From NCBI GenBank assembly GCA_002319925.1, contig DCFP01000008.1, forward strand, positions 1 to 47,730: 47,730 bases of DNA. Direction: 5' to 3'. The number at the start of each line of letters is the position of its first letter. The stretch's first letter is position 1. This document shows positions 16,616-25,764 of this stretch, one piece after another. This DNA is from Holophagaceae bacterium UBA1801. GTDB taxonomy: Bacteria; Acidobacteriota; Holophagae; Holophagales; Holophagaceae. A program made the position numbers and the translations under genes. The notes under the pieces are model-generated. The model saw nothing but the letters and a program-made list of their open reading frames with translations. It made no database searches and was not told the DNA's origin.

Positions 16616-17125
16616 TCAGGCTTCCACTGTCAGACCCTTCACGTTGGGCACGAGGGCTCCTTCGAACTTCGCGCCGCGGGTCTGGGCGCCGCGGAAGTCT
16701 GTGGCGATGCAGAGGGCGTTGTTGAAGTTCGTGCCGAACAGCTTGGCGTTGCGCAGGATCGCGTTCATCAGGGTCGCGCGATTGAAATTGGCGCGGGTGA
16801 GATCGGCCTTCTCCAGGTCCGCGTCCGTGAAGACGGCTTCCTTGCAGTTGGCTTCCGTGAGATTGGCCCGGCGCAGGTTAGAGCCGCGGAAATCGGCGCG
16901 GATCATCTGGGCCTCGGTGAGATCCGCATCCTCGAACACACAAAGGCGGAAGCTGGAACCGCTCATCTGATTGCCGGACAACTTCGCTCCCGCAAAGCTG
17001 CTGCCGTCGAACTTCACGTCCTGCATGTCTAGCCCGCGCAGATCGAGATGGGAATAGTCCAGCTCCGTCATGCTCCGGCCTTCCTTGAGGTAGATGATGA
17101 AGTCTTCCCTGGTCAGCTCCGCCAT
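16616..17125 (-). CDS. Pentapeptide-repeat protein
   Basis: A 169-residue soluble protein made mostly of A(D/N)LxX pentapeptide repeats (for example ADLTEAQMIRADFRGSNLRRANLTEAN), from about residue 25 to 155. Such repeats form a four-sided right-handed helix. Some members mimic DNA to protect gyrase (Qnr, MfpA), but many have no known role, and nothing here points to gyrase. The start at 17125 has AGGAG six bases upstream. It is the last gene of a minus-strand run and lies 31 nt downstream of the PEBP-family gene. It converges on giant gene 3; no terminator is evident in the 47-nt gap. Confidence 0.9.
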   Translation of the reverse strand: MAELTREDFIIYLKEGRSMTELDYSHLDLRGLDMQDVKFDGSSFAGAKLSGNQMSGSSFRLCVFEDADLTEAQMIRADFRGSNLRRANLTEANCKEAVFTDADLEKADLTRANFNRATLMNAILRNAKLFGTNFNNALCIATDFRGAQTRGAKFEGALVPNVKGLTVEA

Positions 17126-17156
17126 GTCAGCTCCTGATGAAGATCAGTGTGTGATT

Positions 17157-17681
17157 TCAGCGTCCGTACTTGGCCATGAAGAATCCTTCTCTCAGGACCT
17201 TGCCCTTGAGGCTGCGGTCCAGTTCCTCTCGCGTCGCTCCAGCGGGAAGATCCAGGAACTGCGAAAGGGCAAAGACACGGAAGTAGTAACGGTGAGGTTT
17301 CCCGGGCGGAGGCGAGGGGCCGTTGTAGCCCACGCGTCCCCAGGTGTTCTTGCCCTGGTGGGAGCCATCGGCCAGGGTCGGGGCCTTGGGCACGTTCTCG
17401 CCCAGGGAGGTCGTGGTCGCGGGAATGTTGTAGAGGGTCCAGTGAGTCCAGAGGCCCACGGGCGCGTCGGGATCATCCATGATGATGGCGAAGGCCTTGG
17501 TGCCCGCCGGGGGCGCGGCCCAGGTCAGGGCGGGCGAGACATCGGCGCCGTCCGCCGTGTAGGCCCTGGGGATCATCCCTTCCCTTGGAATTGCCTGAAC
17601 ATTGACGTCCATGCGCACCTCCTGGGCCGTACAGGCTGCCACCAACATGGGGAGCGCACAAGCGATTGGCAAGAGTTTCAT
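17157..17681 (-). CDS. YbhB/YbcL (PEBP) family lipoprotein
   Basis: A 174-residue phosphatidylethanolamine-binding-protein fold of the bacterial YbhB/YbcL type. The N-terminus MKLLPIACALPMLVAACTAQ carries a lipobox (LVAAC), so it is probably lipid-anchored. Family motifs are DDPDAPVGLWTHWTLYNIP, HQGKNTWGRVGYNGPSPPPG and HRYYFRVFAL. ATG 17681 has GGAG nearby; an in-frame GTG at 17687 would overlap the gpsA stop by four bases. Ligand and function in bacteria are not established. It is probably cotranscribed with gpsA upstream. Confidence 0.9.
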   Translation of the reverse strand: MKLLPIACALPMLVAACTAQEVRMDVNVQAIPREGMIPRAYTADGADVSPALTWAAPPAGTKAFAIIMDDPDAPVGLWTHWTLYNIPATTTSLGENVPKAPTLADGSHQGKNTWGRVGYNGPSPPPGKPHRYYFRVFALSQFLDLPAGATREELDRSLKGKVLREGFFMAKYGR

Positions 17682-17683
17682 GA

Positions 17684-18685
17684 TCACTCCGATTTGAGGG
17701 AGCGTTTCATGAGATGCGAGACGGCTTCGTGGGGATCCTCGCCCTGGAGGAGCCGGGAAATGACGGTGGTGATGGGCAGTTCCACGTCGACGGTCTGGGC
17801 CAGGGCCAGGGCCGCGTCCGTGGTGGCGATGCCCTCCACGACCTGCTCGCCCATGGTGGCCATAGCGGCCTTGGGGCTGCGGCCCGAGCCGACGAGCGCT
17901 CCGAAGCGGCGGTTGCGGCTCTGGGGTCCCGTGGCCGTGAGCATCAGATCGCCCATGCCCGCCAGGCCCATGACGGTTTCGGAACGGCCGCCCAGCTTCT
18001 CCACGAGACGCGCCATTTCTGCGAGGCCGCGCGTCATGAGGGCTGCCTTGGCATTCAGGCCCAGTCCCAGGGACTCCACGAGGCCCGCAGCGATGGCCAA
18101 TACGTTCTTGAAGGCGCCGCAGAGCTCAACGCCGACGACATCCCGGCTCAGGTAGATGCGAAGCCGCGGCGTAGCCAGCAGGGCCTGCAGCTGCATGGCC
18201 CGGTCATCCTCAATGGTGGCGGGAAGGGCCAGAACGAGGGCCGCGGGCAGGTTGCGGGAGACTTCATCGGAAAAGGTGGGCCCCGAAAGCACGCCCACGG
18301 GCATTTGCAGCAGCGGTTCCAGGGTCTCAGAGAGCCGCTTGTGGTTGTTCAGCAGGATGCCCTTGCTGGCGTGGAGCAGCAGCTCTGGGCGATGTTTGGT
18401 CTGGGTCTTCAGGTGGGCCCAGACCTCGGGCGTGACCTGGGTGGGCAGGGCGCTCACCCAGATGGGCGCGCGCAGGGCTTCCGCTGGCTTGCTGACGGGC
18501 CGCACGCTGGGCGGGAGTTCCGCGCCCGGCAGCCGCGGATGGCTGCGCGTGATCGCCAAATCCTGGATGGCCTCGGCGGGAATGCCCCAGAGGTCCACGT
18601 TGGCCCCTTCCCGGCCCCAGGCCATGGCCAGGGCCGTGCCCCAAGCGCCGGAACCGAAGATCGCGATATCGGGAGTCTTAGGCAT
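17684..18685 (-). CDS. gpsA: Glycerol-3-phosphate dehydrogenase [NAD(P)+]
   Basis: A 333-residue cytoplasmic enzyme reducing dihydroxyacetone phosphate to sn-glycerol-3-phosphate, the phospholipid backbone. The Rossmann motif GSGAWGTALA is at residues 11–20. HASKG, GPTFSDEV and the catalytic-lysine segment GAFKNVLAIAAG follow, then MGLAGMGDLMLTATGPQSRNRRFG. Length is typical. Its start overlaps the end of plsY by eight bases, and PlsY uses its product, so translational coupling of the two steps is likely. Confidence 0.97.
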   Translation of the reverse strand: MPKTPDIAIFGSGAWGTALAMAWGREGANVDLWGIPAEAIQDLAITRSHPRLPGAELPPSVRPVSKPAEALRAPIWVSALPTQVTPEVWAHLKTQTKHRPELLLHASKGILLNNHKRLSETLEPLLQMPVGVLSGPTFSDEVSRNLPAALVLALPATIEDDRAMQLQALLATPRLRIYLSRDVVGVELCGAFKNVLAIAAGLVESLGLGLNAKAALMTRGLAEMARLVEKLGGRSETVMGLAGMGDLMLTATGPQSRNRRFGALVGSGRSPKAAMATMGEQVVEGIATTDAALALAQTVDVELPITTVISRLLQGEDPHEAVSHLMKRSLKSE

Positions 18686-19328
18686 TCTTGGGTTTTCCGC
18701 CGAATTTCGATTCCGTGCCTGCGATCAGGCGCTTGATGTTGGCGTGGTGCCGCTGGATCACCAGGAAGGCGATGATCGTCCAGGCGACGATGGGCCAGAC
18801 GCCATAGGGTTCCTGCGCCGCCGGACAGAACCACGACCCAAAGACCCCCGCCGCGGCCGGGATCAGCACGAGGCCCGCGGTGATGCTGCCCAGGCTCACA
18901 TAGCGGAAGATGGCCACGAGCAGGATGAAGGTCACGAGGCTGGGCAGCACCATCATCGGGTGGTAGGCCAAAGCCACGCCCAGGGCCGTGGCGACGCCTT
19001 TCCCCCCCTTGAACTTGAGCCAGGGCGTGAACATGTGGCCCAGCACGCCGGCCAGGGCCACGAAGGCCAGCAGGTGGACCGGCTGACCGAAATGGCCCGC
19101 GAGGAAAACCGGAAGATAGCCCTTGGCCACATCCAGAAGCAGCGTGGAGATGCCCAGGAGCTTGCCTCCGGCGCGCAGCACGTTGGTGGCTCCGATGTTG
19201 CCGGAACCGGCTTTTCGGATGTCGCCCTTGCCCGCCATCTTGACCAGGATGAGCCCGAAGGGAATGGATCCCGCCAGGAAGGCGATCAGGCTCCAGAGAA
19301 GGAAGAACGGAAGGTTGTTCTGGTTCAT
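18678..19328 (-). CDS. plsY: Glycerol-3-phosphate acyltransferase PlsY
   Basis: A 216-residue inner-membrane enzyme that acylates glycerol-3-phosphate with acyl-phosphate in the first step of phospholipid synthesis. All three PlsY signature segments are visible: GSIPFGLI, KAGSGNIGATNVLRAGGK and KFKGGKGVATALGV. Five or so hydrophobic helices alternate with these loops. It overlaps gpsA by eight bases and follows cinA by 40 nt on the same strand, so the three genes probably form one transcript. Confidence 0.97.
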   Translation of the reverse strand: MNQNNLPFFLLWSLIAFLAGSIPFGLILVKMAGKGDIRKAGSGNIGATNVLRAGGKLLGISTLLLDVAKGYLPVFLAGHFGQPVHLLAFVALAGVLGHMFTPWLKFKGGKGVATALGVALAYHPMMVLPSLVTFILLVAIFRYVSLGSITAGLVLIPAAAGVFGSWFCPAAQEPYGVWPIVAWTIIAFLVIQRHHANIKRLIAGTESKFGGKPKNA

Positions 19329-19368
19329 GGATGCACTTTAGCGCAAGAGGGGTATTCCTGCGATTCCA

Positions 19369-20604
19369 TCAACGGCAGGCCTGGATCTGCCTCCTGAGGA
19401 AATCCAGCGCCCAGGTGGCGGTGCGGGCCTGGATATCCACACGGCTGCCGGGGAATGACAGGGTCTGGCTCGCGAGGCCCTTGGGTCCCCACACGGCCAT
19501 GAAGCTGGCGCCGATGGGCGCCTTACCTGCCTTATCCTCGGTGGGGCCGGCGTTGCCGGTGATGGCCAATCCCCAGGCGGTGCCCAGTTTCCGGGCGATG
19601 CCTTCCGCCAGGGCACGGGTCACGGGCTCCGAGACGGTGCCGTGGACCTGGACCAGCGCGGGATCCACATCGGCCAGGATCGCTTTGGCGCTCGCGGAAT
19701 AGACCACGGCGCCGCCCTTGAAGGCATCGCTGGAACCCGGTACGCCGGTCAGGCGTGATTGCACGGTTCCACCCGTCATGCTCTCGGCCACGGCGAGCAT
19801 CTCGCCGCGTTCCCGCAGAAGATCCAGTACGCGCTCCTCGAGGGAGCCTTGTCCCAGCAAGGCAAGATCGGCTCCCAATTCTGCTTCGAAATCCATGCGC
19901 GCGGCTTCCAGCTCTTCCGGCTTCGTGCTTCGCGCGATCAGCTCCACAGCACCGAGGCCAGCAAGAATGGTCCAGTCCAAATGGCCGTGTTTCGTGCGCA
20001 GGGGCGTCGTGCGCGCGTCCACGGCGCTCTCGCCCGAGGAACCCACCATCATGCGCAGGGTGTGCATCGGCGCGCCCGCCATGGGTTTGAGGAGGGGCTC
20101 GATCTCGGCCTCCCAGAGGTATTTCATCTCGCGCGGAACGCCCGGAAGCAGGACGATCCATTTGCCTGCTTGGCCGTTCGCGTTCTCCCAGAGGATTCCC
20201 GGGGCCGTGCCCATGGGATTGCGCAGGGCGCGCGCCCTGGCAGGCACCAAGGCCTGCTTGCGATTGGTGTCCGGCAAGGGCCGCTTGAGCGCTGCAAAGC
20301 GGTCCTGGATGATCTGCCAGATTTCGGGATCTTCAATCAAAGCCTCGCCGAGCACCTCGGCCCAGATCTCCTTGGTGAGATCGTCGAAGGTGGGTCCGAG
20401 CCCGCCCGTGCAGACCACGAAGTCCGAGCGCTCGAGGGCTTCGCGGAAGAGTGCCGCCATGTCTTCGCGGCCATCGCCCACCACGGTCTTCCGGTGGAAG
20501 CCCAAACCCAGAGAGGCAAGGCGCTGGGCGAGCCACACGGAATTCGTGTCCACGCGGGTGGTGGTGAGCAGTTCCGTTCCGATGGCAATGCATTCCAGGC
20601 GCAC
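19369..20604 (-). CDS. cinA: CinA family protein (nicotinamide-nucleotide amidohydrolase)
   Basis: A 411-residue two-domain protein. The N-terminal MoCF-like domain (ECIAIGTELLTTTRVDTNS, VVCTGGLGPTFDDLTKE) occurs in CinA proteins with ADP-ribose pyrophosphatase activity. The C-terminal domain (AVAESMTGGTVQSRLTGVPG, GGAVVYS, LAITGNAGP) is the nicotinamide-mononucleotide deamidase domain of the pyridine nucleotide salvage route. The full-length architecture is intact. It is the first gene of the minus-strand run ending at the pentapeptide protein and is divergent from the sensor kinase at 20760. The competence-linked name is historical and says nothing about competence here. Confidence 0.95.
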   Translation of the reverse strand: MRLECIAIGTELLTTTRVDTNSVWLAQRLASLGLGFHRKTVVGDGREDMAALFREALERSDFVVCTGGLGPTFDDLTKEIWAEVLGEALIEDPEIWQIIQDRFAALKRPLPDTNRKQALVPARARALRNPMGTAPGILWENANGQAGKWIVLLPGVPREMKYLWEAEIEPLLKPMAGAPMHTLRMMVGSSGESAVDARTTPLRTKHGHLDWTILAGLGAVELIARSTKPEELEAARMDFEAELGADLALLGQGSLEERVLDLLRERGEMLAVAESMTGGTVQSRLTGVPGSSDAFKGGAVVYSASAKAILADVDPALVQVHGTVSEPVTRALAEGIARKLGTAWGLAITGNAGPTEDKAGKAPIGASFMAVWGPKGLASQTLSFPGSRVDIQARTATWALDFLRRQIQACR

Positions 20605-20719
20605 GAAGACCTCCGTGGATCCAGGGTAACTCCAGAGGCCAGCGATGCACGACGAGGGCCGCTCTTTTCCGACGGGTTTTGCGTGGAGGGCGGTGCTCCA
20701 GGCACAATGGATGTGTTCC

Positions 20720-20749
20720 TTGACGCAGCACCAAGGGCCGCCGGATACT
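20720..20749 (+). promoter_or_regulatory. Possible sigma-70-type promoter of the propeller kinase gene
   Basis: TTGACG (20720–20725) and GATACT (20744–20749) are separated by 18 bp and lie just upstream of ATG 20760. The start codon would then be only a few bases inside the transcript, and no Shine-Dalgarno is seen, so a leaderless message is possible. The match is moderate and may be accidental. Confidence 0.3.
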
Positions 20750-20759
20750 CCAGACCACG

Positions 20760-23700
20760 ATGCGACCTGTCCTCCGCAATTTGTTTTTGACGGTCCTCGT
20801 CGCTGCGGTGTTTGGACTCTGCATCTCCGCTTCGGCGAGCGAGACGGGCAGCCTGCGTTTCATGCGGCTCACCATGGACCAAGGGTTGTCCAACAACTCC
20901 GTTTATTGCCTCCTGCAGGACCGCAAAGGATTTCTCTGGTTCGGCACTTTCGCGGGCCTCAACCGGTACGACGGGACCCAATGCCTGATCTACAAACCTG
21001 GCCGATCAGCCCTGGGGGACAATATTCCGGGGAACCTGCACGGCTCCGTCATTTTCGCCTTAGAAGAGGACACGAACGGCCGGCTGTGGATCGGCACGGA
21101 CGGAGGTGGGCTGTCGGTCTACAACCGCGCCACGGATACGTTTGAGACCATCCGGAATCCACCCGGGGAGGAAGGACTGCCTTCGGACCGCATCTTTTCG
21201 CTGAAAGCCGATGGCAATGGCGGCCTGTGGATCGGTCTCGGAGACGCAGGTCTCGCTTATCGAAATCCCTCCTCAGGGATCATTACGCGGGTCGTGCCTC
21301 CAGGCTCGCTGAAATTCACCTCAGTGCGCTGCCTGCAGACCCAGCCCGATGGTGCGGTGCTGGTGGGCACGGAGGATGCAGGGTTGTTGCGGTACGAGCC
21401 CTCCACGAAACGCTTCAGTGCCGTCCGTCTTGAGAGTCACGCGGGAGACAAGGTCACGGTCAGAGCGATGGCCACGGGCCCTGATCACCGGGTCTGGATC
21501 GGCACGGCTTCGGGAGACCTGGAGGTGCTGGCTCCCGGTGGATCCGTGGCCAGTGTGGCGCTGCCAGTGGGGTCTTCCGCGGTCCGCGCGCTGGCCTTCG
21601 ACATGGCCGGACGGCTCTGGGTGGGGTACGAGAGCAGCGGATTCGCCGTTCTTGATGTCTCCTCGAAGACCGCCCGTGTTGTGTATCAGGACCCTTCCGC
21701 CGGGAATATCCGGGCCATTGGATCCGACCGCAATGGCCTGGTCTGGCTTGCGTTGAAGGATGGCGGCATCCTGGCTCACGATCCACGTTCGGAGAGATTC
21801 ACCCGCTTTCCGCTGAAATCCGTGCGTGGACTGGCGGAAACCCGTTCGGGAGATGTCCTTGCAGGAACGGATGGTTCCGGCCTGTTCCGCATCCATGCAG
21901 GCAGCGGAACGGCCGCGCCCGAGCCGCTGCCCACTGGGTATGGGCGGGTGTATGCCGTCATCGAGGACCGAGGAGGGAATCTCTGGATTGGGACCGACGG
22001 TGAGGGGCTCTTGCGAAAGGATCCCCAAGGACGGTTCATGTCCTACCGCAGGAAGCCCGAGGACCCTGGCTCGCTGTCGTCCGATGTGATCTGGGCTCTG
22101 CTGGAAGACAGATCCGGGAACATATGGATTGGCACGGAGGGGGGCGGGCTTGACCGGTGGGATCCCGCCACGAGCGCCTTCACGCACTATCGATACCGCG
22201 AGGACGATCCGAACAGCCTCCTGGGAAGCTCTGTCCGCACCATCCGGCAGGCCGCGGACGGGAAACTCTGGATTGGCACCTGGGATGGTGGGCTGTCGCG
22301 TTTCGATCCTGCTTCGAGCCGATTCGAACACTTCCCGGACTTGGCCGACAGTTCCGTGAACGCCGTCCTCGAGGACTCCCAGGGGCGCGTATGGGTGGGG
22401 ACTGGCTCAGCGGGACTGGCGCTTCTCGGGGCGGATCGGCATTTTGCCTACATCAACAAGAAATCTGGCCTTGCAGGGGACACGGTCACTGGGGTCATGG
22501 AGGATTCGAACGGATCCATCTGGGTGGCTACCGCGGAACGTTTGTCCCGATATGAACCCCGGACCGAAACCATTTTCCATTTCGGCGAAGAGGATGGACT
22601 TGCGAGCTCCGAATGCTCCCAGAACGCCTACCTGAAGACCCGCGATGGCTGCCTGTGGGTGGGTGGGCCCCAGGGATTGACGAGGTTCCAGGCGTCGGCC
22701 GTGCCCCTCGATACGCATCCGCCGGAGATCGTCATCACCCATCTGGAGGCTTATGGTCCGGACGGGCCACAGGTGGTACCACCCATGGAACGGGGCGGCC
22801 AGGTGCCAATCGTGGACCTGGACTGGAGGAACACAGGCCTGCGGTTCGACGCAGCCGTGCTGGACTTTACGGCTCCGAAGCGGAACCGCTACGCCATGTT
22901 CATCGAGGGCCTGGGCCAGGAATGGATTCCGTTGGGCGAACAGCACGGCGCAGTCATTCCGCCCCTGCCGCCGGGCGCCTTCATCATCCATGTGAAAGGA
23001 ACGGACGGCAATGGGGTTTGGACGGCGGCGGATGCCGTATTCCGCGTCAACGTCAACCCTCCTCTCTGGCGGCATCCCGTAGCCCTGGCCGCGACTCTCA
23101 TGCTGTTGGCGGGGGCTGCCGGGGGCACCATGCTCCTCCGGACGCGGGCCCTCGCGCGGAAGGCGGAGATTCTGCGTTCTTACTCGCGACACATCCAGGA
23201 GGCCCGGGAACAGGAACGGATCGCGGCAGCCCGGGAGGTCCACGATGAAATCGGGCAGCACCTCGCAGCTCTGAATCTTCAGGCCTATTGGCTCCAGACT
23301 CATCCAGACGCTTCCGAAGGATCCCGTTCTGAGCGCATGGGCGAGATGCTCGGCTCCATTTCCGATGCCATGAACGCCGTGAAGTCCGTGGCCACGAACC
23401 TGCGCCCCATCGCCCTGGACGCGCTCAAGTTCGAGGAGGCCGTCTCCTGGTACGCGCGCACCTTCGAGCACCGCAGCGGCATGGCCACCACCGTCGAGAT
23501 CAGCGAGGCCTTCCCCTCGGTGCAGGGCACTCTGGCCACGTCCCTTTTCCGGATCCTCCAGGAAATGCTCACCAACGTGTGGCGGCACTCGTGCGCCTCG
23601 AACGTGATCATCCGGCTGAAATACGAATATGGCTCCATCACGCTCGAGGTGCGCGACAACGGCAAAGGCATTGATCCAGGCAGGGCTGGAGCCGACGACG

Positions 23701-23834
23701 CCTTCGGGATCATCGGCATGAAGGAGCGCTGCGCCGCATTTGGTGGCAGGCTCTATGTCTCGGGGGGACCGGGGGAAGGAACCGTGTTCACGGCGCGCAT
23801 ACCCTTCTCCCTGGATGCAGAAGGGAAAACGTAA
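20760..23834 (+). CDS. Two-component sensor kinase with double beta-propeller (Reg_prop, Y_Y_Y, HisKA_3, HATPase)
   Basis: A 1024-residue membrane histidine kinase. A signal peptide (MRPVLRNLFLTVLVAAVFGL) leads into about 14 propeller blades with motifs such as GRLWIGTDGGGLSVYN, enough for two seven-bladed propellers in the periplasm (to about residue 640). A Y_Y_Y domain (about 680–765; RYAMFIEGLGQEWIPLG) precedes one transmembrane helix (ALAATLMLLAGAAGGTMLL). The cytoplasmic part has a HisKA_3 domain with phospho-acceptor His828 in REVHDEIGQ and a HATPase domain (DNGKGIDPG, FGIIGMKERCAAFGG). The stop overlaps the next gene's start (TAATG), so kinase and regulator are coupled. Such propeller sensors often detect carbohydrates or other extracellular ligands. 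With the citrate operon 0.2 kb beyond the regulator, citrate is one candidate signal, by position only. Confidence 0.92.
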   Translation: MRPVLRNLFLTVLVAAVFGLCISASASETGSLRFMRLTMDQGLSNNSVYCLLQDRKGFLWFGTFAGLNRYDGTQCLIYKPGRSALGDNIPGNLHGSVIFALEEDTNGRLWIGTDGGGLSVYNRATDTFETIRNPPGEEGLPSDRIFSLKADGNGGLWIGLGDAGLAYRNPSSGIITRVVPPGSLKFTSVRCLQTQPDGAVLVGTEDAGLLRYEPSTKRFSAVRLESHAGDKVTVRAMATGPDHRVWIGTASGDLEVLAPGGSVASVALPVGSSAVRALAFDMAGRLWVGYESSGFAVLDVSSKTARVVYQDPSAGNIRAIGSDRNGLVWLALKDGGILAHDPRSERFTRFPLKSVRGLAETRSGDVLAGTDGSGLFRIHAGSGTAAPEPLPTGYGRVYAVIEDRGGNLWIGTDGEGLLRKDPQGRFMSYRRKPEDPGSLSSDVIWALLEDRSGNIWIGTEGGGLDRWDPATSAFTHYRYREDDPNSLLGSSVRTIRQAADGKLWIGTWDGGLSRFDPASSRFEHFPDLADSSVNAVLEDSQGRVWVGTGSAGLALLGADRHFAYINKKSGLAGDTVTGVMEDSNGSIWVATAERLSRYEPRTETIFHFGEEDGLASSECSQNAYLKTRDGCLWVGGPQGLTRFQASAVPLDTHPPEIVITHLEAYGPDGPQVVPPMERGGQVPIVDLDWRNTGLRFDAAVLDFTAPKRNRYAMFIEGLGQEWIPLGEQHGAVIPPLPPGAFIIHVKGTDGNGVWTAADAVFRVNVNPPLWRHPVALAATLMLLAGAAGGTMLLRTRALARKAEILRSYSRHIQEAREQERIAAAREVHDEIGQHLAALNLQAYWLQTHPDASEGSRSERMGEMLGSISDAMNAVKSVATNLRPIALDALKFEEAVSWYARTFEHRSGMATTVEISEAFPSVQGTLATSLFRILQEMLTNVWRHSCASNVIIRLKYEYGSITLEVRDNGKGIDPGRAGADDAFGIIGMKERCAAFGGRLYVSGGPGEGTVFTARIPFSLDAEGKT

Positions 23835-24472
23835 TGCTCCGGATTCTCATTGCTGACGACCACTTCTTGATCAGGCGCGGTCTCCGCCAACTCATCGAGG
23901 AGACTTGGCCTTCCTCCAAGGTCGAAGAGGCAGAGGATGGCCCGAAGACCATGTCCTTGGCCCGACAGAACAATTACGACGTCATCGTTCTGGACATCTC
24001 CATGCCGGGCAAGGATGGCCTCGATCTGGTCCGCGACCTGAAGGACATCGATCCCATGACCCATGTGCTGATCCTGAGCATCCAGCCCGAGGAACAGTAC
24101 GCCCTGCGCGCCTTCCGGCTGGGTGCCTCGGGATGCCTCAACAAGTCCGCGGATCCTGGAGAACTCATCGTGGCCGTGAAGACCATGATCGCAGGACGCC
24201 GCTACGTCAGCGCCCGGGCCCAGGAGCTGATGCTCGAAGAGGTGACGGGAGCCGGCACGGAACTGCCCCACAAACGGCTATCGGACCGGGAGTACCAAGT
24301 CTTTCGCCTGCTCGCCTCCGGCAAGACCATCGGTGAGATTTCCGAGATCCTCGCCCTCAGCGTGAAGACCGTCAGTACCTACCGCGCTCGGATCCTCGAA
24401 AAGACGGGTATGGAAAACAATGCCCAGCTCACGCACTACGCCTTCAAGCACAAGCTCGTCAGCGAGTCGTAG
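23834..24472 (+). CDS. LuxR/NarL-type response regulator
   Basis: A 212-residue cytoplasmic regulator. The receiver domain (1–120) has the acidic pair Asp8/Asp9, phospho-acceptor Asp54 (VLDISMPG) and the conserved lysine in CLNKSADPGE. The C-terminal LuxR-type helix-turn-helix (about 148–205) reads RLSDREYQVFRLLASGKTI and continues EISEILALSVKTVSTYRARI. It overlaps the kinase gene by one base and is its obvious partner. It may activate genes nearby, such as the citrate operon beginning 212 nt downstream, but no binding site can be named. Confidence 0.95.
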   Translation: MLRILIADDHFLIRRGLRQLIEETWPSSKVEEAEDGPKTMSLARQNNYDVIVLDISMPGKDGLDLVRDLKDIDPMTHVLILSIQPEEQYALRAFRLGASGCLNKSADPGELIVAVKTMIAGRRYVSARAQELMLEEVTGAGTELPHKRLSDREYQVFRLLASGKTIGEISEILALSVKTVSTYRARILEKTGMENNAQLTHYAFKHKLVSES

Positions 24473-24479
24473 AGGAAAA

Positions 24480-24571
24480 CCACGAATCGCGCGAATCCGG
24501 ACGAATCTTCACGAAGGCACGGCACCTCATTCCTGGCCGCTATTCGTTGAGCCTCATTCGTGCGATTCGTG
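24480..24571. repeat. CACGAAT-type inverted repeat
   Basis: Between the response regulator and citC, the 16-mer CACGAATCGCGCGAAT (24481–24496) faces an inverted copy at 24556–24571 with one mismatch; ACGAAT (24501) and ATTCGT (24542) pair inside. The same 16-mer is found exactly at 39747–39762, so this is a dispersed intergenic repeat that can fold into an imperfect hairpin. Confidence 0.65.
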
Positions 24572-24607
24572 TTCTGCTTCCGATATCGAGTTCGTCCCAC
24601 ACCCCAG

Positions 24608-24651
24608 TGTAGGACAAACACCGACACGAGAAACCGCACCGGTCCTATACA
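24608..24651. repeat. Degenerate copy of the TGTAGGAC repeat family
   Basis: TGTAGGACAAACACC at 24608 resembles the first part of the 45-nt repeat at 28462 and 33985; the remainder has diverged. TGTAGGAC here also pairs with GTCCTATACA at 24642–24651, giving a small inverted repeat just ahead of citC. Confidence 0.35.
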
Positions 24652-24684
24652 GCTTCCGGCGCTCCGCCCGTCTACTGGATTCCC

Positions 24685-25749
24685 ATGGCCACTTTCACGT
24701 CGCTGGAATCCAGGACTTATCCTCCCTTCCTCCCCGAGGACCAGCGGGCGATCGAGGCTTTCCTGCGCGCGAGGGGTCTGCGGTGGGAAGATGACATCGA
24801 CTTTTCCGTGGCGTGTCTCGTGGATGGAACCGTCGTTGGCACGGGTTCCCTTGCGGGAAGGATCATCAAGTGCATGGCCGTGGACGAGGCAGTCCGCGGA
24901 GAGGGGATCGCAGCAACACTGATCTCCCAGCTCGAAGCGAAAGCGGCGTCCAGAGGCACGGTCAACCCCTTCGTGTTCACGCATCCGCGCAACACGAGGA
25001 TCTTCTCCTCCATGGGGTACCGTTCCATCGGTGAGGTCCCGGGTGCCGTCGCGCTCCTGGAGAAGGGCGACGGGCTGGAGCGGTGGCTGCACAGCCTCAG
25101 CATGGTCGCATCCTGGTCCGAAGCCCCGGAATCAGGCTCCACATCGGTTCTCGTGATGAACTGCAACCCGATCACCCGGGGGCATCTTCACCTGATCCAG
25201 GCCGCGGCCTCCTCGTCCGCCCGCGTGTTCCTGTTCATCGTCGCCGAGGAAGCCTCCGTGTTTCCCTTCGACGTGCGGCTGCGCCTTGTGCGCGAAGCCA
25301 CCGCCACGATGCCGAACGTCACCGTCCTGCCGGGCCGAGAATACCTCATCTCCCGGGCGACCTTTCCGTCCTACTTCCTCGACCATTGCCCTTGCGAGAT
25401 GGCGGAAGTCCACGCCCGCCTGGACGCGAACATCTTCAGCCGCCGCATCGCGCCATCGCTGGGAGCTGCGCGACGATTCATCGGGGAGGAACCGTACTGC
25501 CCGGTGACCGCGATCTACAACCGCGTGCTGAAGGACGTACTGCCTGCGCACGGTGTCGAGGTAATCGAGATCCCACGCCTGTCCCTGGGTGGCACGGCCG
25601 TCAGTGCTTCCGAAGTGAGACGCCTGCTTCGGGGTGGGCATTTGGAAGCCGCGCAGGAGCTGGTGCCTCCAGCAGCTGCCGACTACCTCGGATCCGCGGC
25701 AGCCATTCCCGTGATCCAGCGGATCACGGAGGGAAACGGCCGGCATTGA
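24685..25749 (+). CDS. citC: [Citrate (pro-3S)-lyase] ligase CitC
   Basis: A 354-residue cytoplasmic enzyme that activates citrate lyase by acetylating the thiol of the CitD prosthetic group, using acetate and ATP. An N-terminal acetyltransferase-like (GNAT) region (AVDEAVRGEGIAATLISQLE) is followed by a nucleotidyltransferase domain starting VLVMNCNPITRGHLHLI, whose TxGH segment is the ATP site. Downstream AEEASVFPFDVRLRLVREA and GREYLISRATFPSYFL match CitC. Length is typical. It opens the cit operon; citD starts 15 nt after its stop. No strong Shine-Dalgarno precedes the ATG. Confidence 0.95.
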   Translation: MATFTSLESRTYPPFLPEDQRAIEAFLRARGLRWEDDIDFSVACLVDGTVVGTGSLAGRIIKCMAVDEAVRGEGIAATLISQLEAKAASRGTVNPFVFTHPRNTRIFSSMGYRSIGEVPGAVALLEKGDGLERWLHSLSMVASWSEAPESGSTSVLVMNCNPITRGHLHLIQAAASSSARVFLFIVAEEASVFPFDVRLRLVREATATMPNVTVLPGREYLISRATFPSYFLDHCPCEMAEVHARLDANIFSRRIAPSLGAARRFIGEEPYCPVTAIYNRVLKDVLPAHGVEVIEIPRLSLGGTAVSASEVRRLLRGGHLEAAQELVPPAAADYLGSAAAIPVIQRITEGNGRH

Positions 25750-25764
25750 GATTGGGAGGATGGG

